From contig JAXLYM010000016.1 of NCBI GenBank assembly GCA_046351455.1, forward strand, positions 124,001 to 188,000: a stretch of 64,000 bases of DNA, given 5' to 3'. The stretch is from JADJRH01 sp046351455. Its GTDB lineage: Bacteria > Myxococcota_A > Polyangia > Polyangiales > Polyangiaceae. Shown piece by piece: positions 1-8,020 of the stretch. A model generated the notes under the pieces. It made no database searches. It saw only the letters and a list, made by a program, of their open reading frames with translations, and was not told where the DNA came from. Positions within the stretch are counted from its first letter, which is position 1; each line of letters starts with the position of its first letter. The translations under genes and the position numbers were made by a program.

Positions 1-18
1 CCGCCGCGCTCTCGCTGC

Positions 19-24
19 GATAAT
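19..24 (+). promoter_or_regulatory. possible -10 box before the first regulator gene
   Basis: GATAAT lies 33 bases upstream of the ATG at 57. The matching -35 would fall at or before the left edge of the window, so only half the promoter can be seen. A purine-rich ribosome-binding site (AAGGAAGG, 41-48) with 8-base spacing supports the downstream start. Confidence 0.3.
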
Positions 25-56
25 AGGGTCCTCATGGGTCAAGGAAGGATCCGCCG

Positions 57-974
57 ATGACCAAGGTCCTCATCGTCGACGACTCCGCGATGGGCCGGCG
101 CCTGTCCGGCGGCCTCCTCAAGAAGTACGTCGGCCTCCACCCGATCTACGCCGCGAACGGCCGCGAGGCGCTCTCCGCGATCCCGCAGGACGTCCCCGAC
201 ATCGTCGTCACCGATCTGCAGATGCCCGAGATGGACGGTCTCGAGCTCGTGGAGACGATCCGCAAGCACTACCCCACGCTCCCCGTGATCCTGATGACGG
301 CGCACGGCAGCGAGGAGATCGCGGTGAAGGCCCTGCAGAAGGGCGCCGCGAGCTACGTGCCGAAGAAGAACCTCGCGCGCGAGCTCGCGAAGACCGTGGT
401 CGAGGTGCACGAGGTCGCGCAGGCGCACCAGAAGCAGCAGCGCGTGCTCGAGTGCCTCACGCAGACGGAGGCGCGCTTCGTCCTCGCGAACGACATCTCC
501 GCGATCGCGCCGCTCGTCGGCCACCTGGAGAACAACCTCACGCGCATGCGCCTCTGCGACGAGACGGGCCTGATCCAGGTCGCCGTCGCGCTTCGCGAAG
601 CGCTCGTGAACGCCATCTTCCACGGCAACCTGGAGGTCTCGTCGGACCTGCTCTCCACGGATCCGTCCGCGTACGACGTGCTCGTGGAGGACCGCAAGAA
701 CAAGAGCCCGTACCGCGATCGCCGCGTCTACGTGACCGCCCGCGAGACGCGCACGGAGGCGACGTACGTCATCACCGACGAGGGCGGCGGCTTCGATCCG
801 TCGAACCTCCCCGACCCGCTCGATCTGATGAACCTGGAGAAGCCGAGCGGCCGCGGCCTGATGCTGATCCGCACCTTCATGGACGAGGTCATCCACAACG
901 AGCGCGGCAACCAGATCACGATGGTGAAGCGCCGCCAGACCGAGTCGAGCGAAGAAGAAAACTCCGAGAGCTGA
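57..974 (+). CDS. response regulator: receiver domain fused to a GHKL-type ATPase
   Basis: A 305-aa cytoplasmic signalling protein. Residues 1-115 form a CheY-like receiver with the acidic pocket D8/D9, phospho-acceptor D53, T81 and K103. Residues 130-290 resemble the anti-sigma-factor type of histidine-kinase ATPase: an N box around EALVNAIFHGN (185-191), a DEGGGFDP G1 box and a GRGLMLIR G2 box. No phospho-accepting His region is visible, so by inference phosphorylation would control an RsbW-like ATPase/partner-switch output. The start is chosen from the strong AAGGAAGG site 8 bases upstream. It faces the TPR-PEGA gene convergently, with a dispersed repeat between them. The partner protein is not visible in the window. 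Confidence 0.85.
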   Translation: MTKVLIVDDSAMGRRLSGGLLKKYVGLHPIYAANGREALSAIPQDVPDIVVTDLQMPEMDGLELVETIRKHYPTLPVILMTAHGSEEIAVKALQKGAASYVPKKNLARELAKTVVEVHEVAQAHQKQQRVLECLTQTEARFVLANDISAIAPLVGHLENNLTRMRLCDETGLIQVAVALREALVNAIFHGNLEVSSDLLSTDPSAYDVLVEDRKNKSPYRDRRVYVTARETRTEATYVITDEGGGFDPSNLPDPLDLMNLEKPSGRGLMLIRTFMDEVIHNERGNQITMVKRRQTESSEEENSES

Positions 975-980
975 AGTTGG

Positions 981-1020
981 ATTTTACAAGGGGGCTCCGC
1001 CCCCTCGTATCACTCCCCCG
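981..1020 (+). repeat. dispersed intergenic repeat, element A, copy 1
   Basis: A 40-base unit starting TTTTACA and ending CACTCCCCCG with a 7-bp hairpin (AGGGGGC, loop TCC, GCCCCCT). Closely similar copies occur at 15607-15644 and 61397-61434 (minus) and 45536-45574 (plus). It lies in a gap between convergent genes and is followed by element B. No U tract follows the stem, so a classical intrinsic terminator is not certain. Confidence 0.75.
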
Positions 1021-1051
1021 CCGCTCTGGAGCCGCTCCGAGCGTGATGGAA

Positions 1052-1129
1052 CGTTCCCCTCCCATCGCGAACGAAGAGAGCGATTTGGGAGGGGCGGACT
1101 TCGCGAAGCGAAGGCCGGGGGTGGGCACC
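1052..1129 (+). repeat. dispersed intergenic repeat, element B, copy 1
   Basis: About 78 bases with two hairpins. An outer stem pairs CCCCTCCC with GGGAGGGG and continues through ATCGC/GCGAT. A second stem is CTTCGC-GAA-GCGAAG. The unit ends CCGGGGGTGGGCA. Related copies are at 33485-33560, 45721-45797 and 54149-54225, all on the plus strand, with paired base changes that keep the stems. Confidence 0.75.
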
Positions 1130-1160
1130 TGAGCTTCGCTCCGGGCTTCTTGGAAGCGCC

Positions 1161-2219
1161 CTAGAACGACCCGATCACCTTCAAGCTCCCGGGCCCGATC
1201 GACACCCCGATCGACGCCGCCGGAGCCGGCTTCGCGGCCGGTTTGCGCTGCGTGAAATACCAGTACGCGCCGGCCCCGCCGAGCGCCGCGAGCCCCACGC
1301 CGAGCAGCACCCCGGCCCCGAGCGTGAACTGCTGCGCGTCGTCGCGAGCGCCCTGCGCGCCCACCGGACAGTGCTGCACGCCGCTCGAATCCGGAGGGTA
1401 CTTGCCGATCGGACACTGCTCCGCGAACGAGTCCAGCGCCCCCGCGCGCAGCCCGTAGAACACGCCCGCGCCGATGAGCGATGCGACCCCCACACCGCCG
1501 GCGATGAACGCGGGAAGACGCGAAGGAGGCGGCGGAGGAGGCGGCGGCGGCGCCGTCTCCGTCACGGTGGCGGTCGCCGTCGGCACGGGCCGCTCCTTGT
1601 CCTCGATCTCGAACGTGAGCGTCTCGTACCCGTGCTCCGCGAGCGTCACCTCACGCTTCTGCGAGAGCTGCCCGTCCGTCTCGACGCCGATCACGTGCGC
1701 GCCCGGATCCAGGTTGATGAGCGATCCGAAATCCTTCGCGAGCACCGGCTCCCCGTCGATCACGACGCGCGAGTAGAGCACCGTGCCCTTCACCTCGATG
1801 CGCACCGACGCCACGCGCTTGCGGAGCGCCTCGATCCGCGCGGGCGCCTTGTCGGCGACGACCTGCGCGTCCTTGCCCATCTTGATCGCCTCGGCCTCCG
1901 CGAGCTCGAACCCGCGCAGCGCGCTCACCAGCTTGCCGAGCTTCTCTTCGCACAGCGCGATGTGGAACCGCACGTGCGGCGTCATCTTGAAGGCGCCGAC
2001 CTTCTGGAACTTCTCCAGCGCGACGGCGTAGTCGCCGTTCTTCTCCGCCGTGAGGCCGTCCTCGAACGCCTTCAGCGCGGCGGCCTTCTCCTCGGGCGTC
2101 TTCTCGGCTTCGGCGGGCTGCGCGAGCCCCGGTGACGTAGCGACCACCCCAGCGGACGAGATCGCCAACACGAGCGTCGCCAACGCAGCGCGGCGAGATC
2201 CGGGACCGAGACGTAGCAC
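1161..2219 (-). CDS. TPR-PEGA-type membrane/periplasmic protein
   Basis: A 352-aa protein from the GTG at 2219. That start gives a signal-peptide-like N-terminus (RRAALATLVLAISSAGV); a longer ORF to 2294 exists but places charged, unlikely residues first. Two TPR-like helices follow (GLTAEKNGDYAVALEKFQKV, then HVRFHIALCEEKLGK), then a PEGA-like beta segment (VVIDGEPV...LDPGAHVIGVE), a poly-proline linker and two C-terminal hydrophobic segments. Tandem TPR-PEGA proteins of this type are common and uncharacterised in Polyangiales. The specific role is unknown; an envelope-anchored scaffold is an inference. Confidence 0.75.
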   Translation of the reverse strand: MLRLGPGSRRAALATLVLAISSAGVVATSPGLAQPAEAEKTPEEKAAALKAFEDGLTAEKNGDYAVALEKFQKVGAFKMTPHVRFHIALCEEKLGKLVSALRGFELAEAEAIKMGKDAQVVADKAPARIEALRKRVASVRIEVKGTVLYSRVVIDGEPVLAKDFGSLINLDPGAHVIGVETDGQLSQKREVTLAEHGYETLTFEIEDKERPVPTATATVTETAPPPPPPPPPSRLPAFIAGGVGVASLIGAGVFYGLRAGALDSFAEQCPIGKYPPDSSGVQHCPVGAQGARDDAQQFTLGAGVLLGVGLAALGGAGAYWYFTQRKPAAKPAPAASIGVSIGPGSLKVIGSF

Positions 2220-2297
2220 GCACGCAGGGTACCAAAGCTCTGCCCCCCGCGTGAAAAGTTGTGCCCCGCGCGACGCCGAGCCGGAATTTTCCACCTG

Positions 2298-2327
2298 TTG
2301 ACACGTGAGTCATATACGAGCCAATAT
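2298..2327 (+). promoter_or_regulatory. sigma-70-type promoter for the hydrolase lipoprotein gene
   Basis: A perfect -35 box TTGACA (2298-2303) is followed after 18 bases by CAATAT (2322-2327) in an AT-richer patch. The next ATG is at 2335, about 7 bases after the -10 box, where transcription itself would start, so the mRNA may be leaderless. Confidence 0.55.
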
Positions 2328-2334
2328 TTCGCAC

Positions 2335-3471
2335 ATGAAACTTTCGCGCGCGCTTCTTCTCCCACTCCTCCTCCTCGCGACGGCGGCCCCCATCGGCTGC
2401 GGCGGGGGCGACACCTCCGGATCCAGCGCCGGCGGCACATCGAATGGAGGCGGCGGCAGCGCGCCCACGGGCGGAACGGGCGGTTCGACGGACACGAACC
2501 CCACGGGCGGCGCGGGCGCGACGACCACCACCACCTCGGACGGCGGCACCACCAGCACCACCGACACGGGCACCACGAGCACCACCTCGTCTTCGACGGA
2601 CGTGCTCGATCCCGCGAAGGACGGGCCGTATCAGACCACCACGAAGGACGGCACGTTCAACGCCAACAACGCGTCCGTCCCTGTCCACGCGGTCTATCCG
2701 ACGAGCGGGCCCGAGGCGGGGCCGTATCCCGTGATCGTGATCGCCCACGGATTCCAGCTCCCGGCGTCGCAGTACTACAAGTATGCCGAGCGCCTCGCGA
2801 CGTTCGGCTACGTGGCGCTCGCCGTCGACTTCCCCACGAGCCTGTTCTCCGCGGACAACCCGGGCAACGCCGCGCAGCTCGTCGCGAGCCTCGACTGGGC
2901 GAAGACGAACCTCGCCGGCATCGCGAACTCCGATCTCGCGGGCATCACCGGCCACTCGCTCGGCGGGAAGCTGTCGCTCCTCGCGGTGACGAAGGATCCG
3001 CGTTTCAAGGCGAGCATCGTGCTCGATCCGGTGGACGGCGGCGGCTTCATGTGCAGCCCGCCCGGGTGCGTCGACGTCTCCAGCCTCATGCCGCAGATCA
3101 ACGTGCCGACGGGCTTCCTCGGCGAGACGACGGACGCGATGGGATCGGGCTTCGGCCAGGCGTGCGCGCCCTCGGCCGACAACTTCCAGACCTTCTATGC
3201 GGGGGCCAACTCGCCGAGCTTCGCGGTCACGATCAAGGGCGCGAACCACATGAGCTTCCTCGACGACGTGGCGAGCTGCGGCTTCACCTGCAACGTGTGC
3301 AACATGGCCACGCTCGACAACGCCACGGTGAACGGCATGTCGCGCGCGTACGTCGTGGCCTTTTACGAGCGCCACCTCCGCAACAACACCGGATACGACA
3401 CGTACCTCACCGGCGCGAAGGCGCAGGAGCTCTACGTGACGCCCGGGACTGCCACCATCGAGTCCAAGTAG
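2335..3471 (+). CDS. secreted alpha/beta-hydrolase lipoprotein (chlorophyllase/polyester-hydrolase-like)
   Basis: A 378-aa protein. The N-terminus is a lipoprotein signal (LLLPLLLLATAAPIGC, lipidated Cys22) followed by a long Gly/Thr/Ser linker to about residue 95. The catalytic domain has the oxyanion-loop motif IVIAHGFQ, the nucleophile elbow GHSLGG (Ser208), an Asp after strand 6 (VLDPVD, around 231) and His305 (KGANHMSF), the expected triad for chlorophyllase/dienelactone-hydrolase/PETase-like enzymes. The substrate cannot be read; a surface esterase or lipase is likely. A GTG at 2305 would extend the ORF but would spoil the signal peptide. An intrinsic terminator follows at 3476. Confidence 0.8.
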   Translation: MKLSRALLLPLLLLATAAPIGCGGGDTSGSSAGGTSNGGGGSAPTGGTGGSTDTNPTGGAGATTTTTSDGGTTSTTDTGTTSTTSSSTDVLDPAKDGPYQTTTKDGTFNANNASVPVHAVYPTSGPEAGPYPVIVIAHGFQLPASQYYKYAERLATFGYVALAVDFPTSLFSADNPGNAAQLVASLDWAKTNLAGIANSDLAGITGHSLGGKLSLLAVTKDPRFKASIVLDPVDGGGFMCSPPGCVDVSSLMPQINVPTGFLGETTDAMGSGFGQACAPSADNFQTFYAGANSPSFAVTIKGANHMSFLDDVASCGFTCNVCNMATLDNATVNGMSRAYVVAFYERHLRNNTGYDTYLTGAKAQELYVTPGTATIESK

Positions 3472-3475
3472 CCAG

Positions 3476-3499
3476 AGCCCCGCGTTCGGGGCTTGGTTT
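3476..3499 (+). terminator. intrinsic terminator after the hydrolase gene
   Basis: A perfect 7-bp stem AGCCCCG / CGGGGCT with a 4-base loop starts 4 bases after the stop codon and is followed by TGGTTTC, a modest U-rich tail. Confidence 0.7.
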
Positions 3500-3530
3500 C
3501 GGCGGCGGGGTCCGGTAATCCTCGGGGGCG

Positions 3531-4226
3531 ATGATCACGCTGTATCAGTTCCCGGCGGCGTTCGGCCTCCCCAATCCCAGCCCGTTCTGCTTCAAGGTCG
3601 AGACGTATCTCCGCATGACCGGGGAGCCGTACGAGGTCAAGCGCGGCAATCCGCAAAAGGCGCCGAAGGGCAAACTCCCCTTCATCAAGGACGGCGGCGT
3701 CGTCGTCGCCGACTCTGCCCACATCCTCCAGCACCTCGTGAAGACGCGCGGTGACAAGCTCGATCAGGGCCTGTCCCCCGCGGACCGCGCGCTCGGCCAC
3801 CTGATCCGCCGCACGATCGAAGAGGGCCTTTATTTCTGCCTCGTGTACGCCCGCTGGGTGGACGACGTCGGCTTTGCGGCCGGCAAGGAGGAGCTGTTCG
3901 GCGCCATGCCCGCGGTCGCGCGCGCCCTCTTCCCGTCGATCGCGCGGCGCATGGTGCGCAAGCAGGTGTACGCGCAGGGCACCGCCCGTCACGCCCAAGA
4001 GGACATCTACGCCATGCTGGACGCCGACGTCACGGCCCTCGCGGACATCCTCGGCGAAAAACCGTATTTCCTGGGCCAGAGTCCGACGAGCGTCGACGCG
4101 ACGGCTTATGCGCACCTCGCCCTTCTTCTGTGGAGCCCCCTGTCCGACGCGGCGACCGCCCCCATCAAGAAGCACCCCAATCTGGTGGCTTATTGCGAGC
4201 GGATGAAGGCCCGCTACTTCCCCTGA
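3531..4226 (+). CDS. glutathione S-transferase-like protein (metaxin/FAX-type)
   Basis: A 231-aa protein with an N-terminal thioredoxin-like half (ITLYQFPAAFGLPNPSPFCFKVETYLRM; the PSPFC turn occupies the active-site position; then GKLPFI with the cis-Pro; then DSAHILQHL) and an all-helical C-terminal half. This layout matches the GST relatives grouped with metaxin and failed-axon-connections proteins; several of these lack known glutathione activity. A phospholipase-D-family gene starts 28 bases downstream on the same strand, so the two may be cotranscribed. No signal peptide. The substrate is unknown. Confidence 0.8.
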   Translation: MITLYQFPAAFGLPNPSPFCFKVETYLRMTGEPYEVKRGNPQKAPKGKLPFIKDGGVVVADSAHILQHLVKTRGDKLDQGLSPADRALGHLIRRTIEEGLYFCLVYARWVDDVGFAAGKEELFGAMPAVARALFPSIARRMVRKQVYAQGTARHAQEDIYAMLDADVTALADILGEKPYFLGQSPTSVDATAYAHLALLLWSPLSDAATAPIKKHPNLVAYCERMKARYFP

Positions 4227-4254
4227 TCGCGTGACGACGCTGGAGGGCCCCGAG

Positions 4255-5388
4255 ATGAGCTTTCGCCCCTTCGCCGAGATGCCGGTGGGGGCGCATCGGC
4301 TCTCCATCCTGCGCGACGGGGAGCAGACGTTCGCGTCGATGCTGGCGGCGATCCGCTCGGCGAAGAGCAGCATCTGCCTGGAGACGTACATCCTCCGCGA
4401 CGACCGCACGGGCGCCCGCTTCGGACAGGCGCTGATGGAGCGCGCGAAGGACGGAGTCGAGGTCAACGTCCTCTACGACGCGTGGGGCTCCAGCCTGTCG
4501 ATCGAATACTTGATGTGGCTATCGCAGGCCGGCGTCCGGACGATGCCTTTTCATCCGGTGGAGCTGTCCACCGCGATCGACAAGACCCTCGCGAAGCTCA
4601 CCCTCCGCAACCACCGAAAGCTCCTGATCGTGGACGGGACGGTGGCGTTCACGGGCGGCCTCAACCTCTCGGACGACTACGCGTCGACGGCGGACGGCGG
4701 CCGCGGATGGCGCGACACCCACGTTCGGATCGAGGGCCCGGTCGTCGGTGAATTGCTCGGCTTCTTCGTGTCCACGTGGAAGGCCGCGGGCGGCCCCCCG
4801 CTCGACTCCGTACGCTATCCGAAGCGCCTCCACGTGCACGATCCGGCCGTGCAGGTGGCCGCCAGTCACCTCCGTCGCGGCCGCCGCACGGTGCGCCACG
4901 CCTACGGGGACGCCATCCGAGAGGCCAAGTCGCATATCTACATCACGAACGCCTACTTCCTCCCGACGGTGCGTTTGCTCCAGTCCCTCCGCCACGCGGC
5001 GAAGCGGGGAGTCGACGTCCGCGTGATGGTCGCGGGCACCACCGACGTCACGGCGGTCCTGCTCGCGTCACGCTCGATTTACGGCCTCTTGCTCAAGTCG
5101 GGAGTGCGCCTCTTCGAGTGGGAGGGCCGCGTCCTGCACGCCAAGACTGCCACCGTCGACAGGCGCTGGTCCACGGTCGGCTCCTCCAACCTGGACAGGC
5201 AGTCACTCCGCTTCAACCTGGAGGTGAACGTCATCGTCCGCGACTCGGCCTTCGCCGGCGCGATGGAGGCGATGTTCTTCCAGGACCTCGACAGTTGCCG
5301 CGAGATCACGCTCGACACGTGGGAGAAGCGCTCGCTGTGGGAGCGGGGCGCCTCGTGGGCGGCGTACCTCGCGCGCGACTGGCTATGA
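4255..5388 (+). CDS. cardiolipin synthase / phospholipase D family protein
   Basis: A 377-aa enzyme with two HKD motifs, HRKLLIVDG (with the following GGLN) and LHAKTATVDRRW (with GSSNLD), which form the shared active site of phospholipase D-type phosphatidyltransferases. It most likely condenses phosphatidylglycerol or another phospholipid at the membrane. Unlike many Cls enzymes it lacks N-terminal membrane helices, as in ClsB-like forms. The ATG at 4255 has GGAGG 8 bases upstream (4242-4246) and is preferred to the in-frame GTG at 4231. Convergent with the small lipoprotein gene that follows. Confidence 0.85.
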   Translation: MSFRPFAEMPVGAHRLSILRDGEQTFASMLAAIRSAKSSICLETYILRDDRTGARFGQALMERAKDGVEVNVLYDAWGSSLSIEYLMWLSQAGVRTMPFHPVELSTAIDKTLAKLTLRNHRKLLIVDGTVAFTGGLNLSDDYASTADGGRGWRDTHVRIEGPVVGELLGFFVSTWKAAGGPPLDSVRYPKRLHVHDPAVQVAASHLRRGRRTVRHAYGDAIREAKSHIYITNAYFLPTVRLLQSLRHAAKRGVDVRVMVAGTTDVTAVLLASRSIYGLLLKSGVRLFEWEGRVLHAKTATVDRRWSTVGSSNLDRQSLRFNLEVNVIVRDSAFAGAMEAMFFQDLDSCREITLDTWEKRSLWERGASWAAYLARDWL

Positions 5389-5393
5389 CGTGA

Positions 5394-5780
5394 TCAGTAT
5401 TCGCAGACCGCGTTCTGCTGCTTCACGCGGACGGCATAACAACACTCCACCGCGTTGAGATCCGGCCCGCACTGCACGTCGTAGATCGAGACGGACGCCC
5501 CGCAGTCGGTGGCCTTCAGGATCTCGTACCCGAGCTCGGTCTTCGTCTCCTTTGCGTCCTTGTCCGGACAGACATCGAGCTCGTCGTGGAGACAGGCATA
5601 GATCATCTTGTACGTCGCGCCGGAGCCGTCGTCGGGCGGGTCGGCCGGGGCGGGGCACTTCGCGAGGAAGGCCTTCGCGCGCTTCGAGGACTGGGCGGCG
5701 GGCTCCACCACGGCGTTGCCGCTGCACGCGAGGAGGCTCGAAGAAAGGAGGACAAGCACGACCGGAAGGGACAGGCGCAT
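5394..5780 (-). CDS. small Cys-containing lipoprotein, unknown function
   Basis: A 128-aa protein with a clear lipoprotein signal (LPVVLVLLSSSLLACSG). The mature part has seven Cys residues, suggesting disulfides outside the cytoplasm, and no domain I recognise. Its stop lies only 5 bases from the stop of the convergent phospholipase D-family gene. Confidence 0.65.
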   Translation of the reverse strand: MRLSLPVVLVLLSSSLLACSGNAVVEPAAQSSKRAKAFLAKCPAPADPPDDGSGATYKMIYACLHDELDVCPDKDAKETKTELGYEILKATDCGASVSIYDVQCGPDLNAVECCYAVRVKQQNAVCEY

Positions 5781-5864
5781 GGTGACCGGGATTCTGCCAC
5801 GGATTGTCGGCGCGCGAAAATCGCGTGAGGGCCCCCGGTGTTTCGCATGCTAACCTTCGGCCCC

Positions 5865-6704
5865 ATGTCGACTTTCCGCCGCTTTCGCGGCACCGATCGG
5901 TACCTCACCAACGACGCCCTCGAAGCCGCCGTGAACTGCGCGCTCGCGCTGGAAAGGCCGCTGCTCGTGAAGGGGGAGCCTGGCACCGGCAAGACGCTGC
6001 TGGCCGAGTCCATCGCGGAGGCCATGGAGTGCGAGCTCATCCCCTGGCACGTGAAGAGCACCACGCGCGCGCAGGACGGCCTCTACGTGTACGACACCGT
6101 GCAGCGCCTGTACGACTCCCGCTTCGGCGACGGCGACGTGAAGGACATTCGCCGGTACATCAAGCTCGGCCCGCTCGGCCGCGCGCTGAAGTCGGACAAA
6201 CGCGTCGTGCTGCTGATCGACGAGGTCGACAAGGCGGACCTCGAATTCCCGAACGATCTGCTCCACGAGCTGGACCGCATGCGGTTCCGCGTGATCGAGA
6301 CGAACGACGAGATCGTCGCGAAGGAGCGCCCGATCGTGGTGATCACGTCGAACAACGAGAAGGAGCTGCCCGACGCCTTCCTCCGCCGGTGCGTGTTCCA
6401 CTTCATCGACTTCCCCGATCAGGACTTCATGCGACAGATCGTGCGCGTGCACCACCCGGATCTGGAGCAGTCCTTGGTGGACCAGACGCTGAAGGCGTTC
6501 TACGAGATTCGCAACGTGAGCCGCCTGCGAAAGCGCCCCTCGACGAGCGAACTCATCGACTGGATCGCCGTGTTGAAGAAGGCGGGCGTCGGCGAGGTGA
6601 AGCTCGACAAGAGCCTTCCTTTCCTGGGCGCGCTGCTCAAGAAGGAGCAGGACATGGTGGCGCTCGCGGACCAGCTCGCGGGCGGCCGCAAATTCCGATC
6701 TTGA
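5865..6704 (+). CDS. MoxR-family AAA+ ATPase
   Basis: A 279-aa cytoplasmic AAA+ protein with Walker A GEPGTGKT, Walker B VVLLIDEVDKAD, sensor 1 VITSNNEKELP and the arginine finger region AFLRRCVFHF. MoxR ATPases act with VWA-domain proteins to remodel or insert metals into target enzymes (CoxD-CoxE, RavA-ViaA, CbbQ-CbbO). The next gene, 71 bases downstream, encodes just such a VWA partner. The ATG at 5865 gives the normal N-terminus (STFRRFRGTDRYLT); a GTG at 5838 is also in frame. The client is not encoded nearby. Confidence 0.88.
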   Translation: MSTFRRFRGTDRYLTNDALEAAVNCALALERPLLVKGEPGTGKTLLAESIAEAMECELIPWHVKSTTRAQDGLYVYDTVQRLYDSRFGDGDVKDIRRYIKLGPLGRALKSDKRVVLLIDEVDKADLEFPNDLLHELDRMRFRVIETNDEIVAKERPIVVITSNNEKELPDAFLRRCVFHFIDFPDQDFMRQIVRVHHPDLEQSLVDQTLKAFYEIRNVSRLRKRPSTSELIDWIAVLKKAGVGEVKLDKSLPFLGALLKKEQDMVALADQLAGGRKFRS

Positions 6705-6775
6705 CCTCGAACGTGCCAGTCGTGCCCGCGGACGACCTCTGCGGGCGCCCGCAAACCTCGGAGTCGTGAGGGCCT

Positions 6776-8020
6776 ATGTTCGTCGAATTTCTCTACGAGC
6801 TGCGAGTGCGCAAGGTGCCAGTCGGCGCGCAGGAGGCGGTCGCGCTGGCGCGGGCGCTGTCGTCGAACCTGCACGAGACGTCGCTGGAGGGCTTCTATCA
6901 CGTGGCGCGCGCGCTCTGCGTCCACTCGGAGATCCACCTCGACGACTTCGATCTGGCCTTCGCGAAGCACTTCAAGGGCATCGAGGTGGAGGCGAAGAAG
7001 ATCGCCGAAGAGATCCTCGAATGGCTGAAGGATCCGATGCCGATGCGCCATCTGTCCGACGAGGAGCGCGCGGCGATCGAGGTGCTCGACATCGAGGAGG
7101 TCCTCCGCCGCTTCGAGGAGCGTTTGAAGGAGCAGAAAGGCCGGCACGACGGCGGCAATCGCTGGATCGGCACCGGCGGGACGAGCCCCTTCGGCCGCGG
7201 CGGAGAGAACCCGTCCGGCATCCCTGTAGGCCAGTCGGGCGGCGGCAAGGGCGGCGCGATGAAGACCGCGGACGCCCGCAAATACAAGCCGTATCGCAAT
7301 GACCTGGTGCTGGATGTCCGCCAGGTGGAGGTGGCGTTGCGAAAGCTGCGCGCCTTCGCCCGCGAGGGCGCCGAGCGTGAGCTGGACATCGAGGGCACGA
7401 TCGACGCGACCGCGAAGAACGCCGGCGAGCTGGAGGTGGTGACGAGGCCGCCGCGCCGCCCGAACACGCGCGTCATCTTGATGATGGATGTCGGCGGATC
7501 GATGGATCCGTATGCCCATCTGGTATCGCAGCTCTTCTCCGCGGCGAAGCGCTCCACCCACTGGAAGGAGCTGCGGACGTACTATTTCCACAACTGCGTG
7601 TATGGCCGCGTCTACAAGACGGACGGTTTCCAGGACGCGATCAAGGTGCGGGACCTCATCCACGAGTGCGGCAAGCACTACAAGCTGGTGATGGTCGGCG
7701 ACGCGTCGATGGCGCCGTACGAGCTGCTCGGATCTGCCAGTTACGGCGGTGACGACGCGCACGTGCCTGGAGCGCAGTGGCTCGCGATGTTGCGGGAGCA
7801 CTTCGATCGGAGCGTGTGGCTCAATCCGGACCTCCTGGCCGCGCCGGAGCCGCAGGCGGAGGGCCAGCGCTTCGGCTTCCAGAATACATGCGACGTGATC
7901 CGAGGCATTTTCCCGATGTTCTCGCTCACGGTCGCGGGCCTGGACGACGCGATCAAGGAGCTGACCGGCCGCAAGACCGCGAAGCCGATCGCGCTGCCGA
8001 AGGGCATCAACATCATCTAG
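6776..8020 (+). CDS. VWA-domain CoxE-like protein, partner of the MoxR ATPase
   Basis: A 414-aa protein: a helical N-terminal half with a Gly-rich segment (about 130-165), then a VWA domain. The metal-ion-dependent adhesion site reads DVGGSM rather than DxSxS, so the first Ser is Gly. I recall this variant from uncharacterised CoxE-like groups, but check it. The pairing with the upstream AAA+ gene points to a MoxR-VWA chaperone module. The stop codon TAG (8018-8020) overlaps the stop of the convergent ATPase gene: the palindrome CTAG at 8017-8020 carries both stops. Confidence 0.85.
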   Translation: MFVEFLYELRVRKVPVGAQEAVALARALSSNLHETSLEGFYHVARALCVHSEIHLDDFDLAFAKHFKGIEVEAKKIAEEILEWLKDPMPMRHLSDEERAAIEVLDIEEVLRRFEERLKEQKGRHDGGNRWIGTGGTSPFGRGGENPSGIPVGQSGGGKGGAMKTADARKYKPYRNDLVLDVRQVEVALRKLRAFAREGAERELDIEGTIDATAKNAGELEVVTRPPRRPNTRVILMMDVGGSMDPYAHLVSQLFSAAKRSTHWKELRTYYFHNCVYGRVYKTDGFQDAIKVRDLIHECGKHYKLVMVGDASMAPYELLGSASYGGDDAHVPGAQWLAMLREHFDRSVWLNPDLLAAPEPQAEGQRFGFQNTCDVIRGIFPMFSLTVAGLDDAIKELTGRKTAKPIALPKGINII

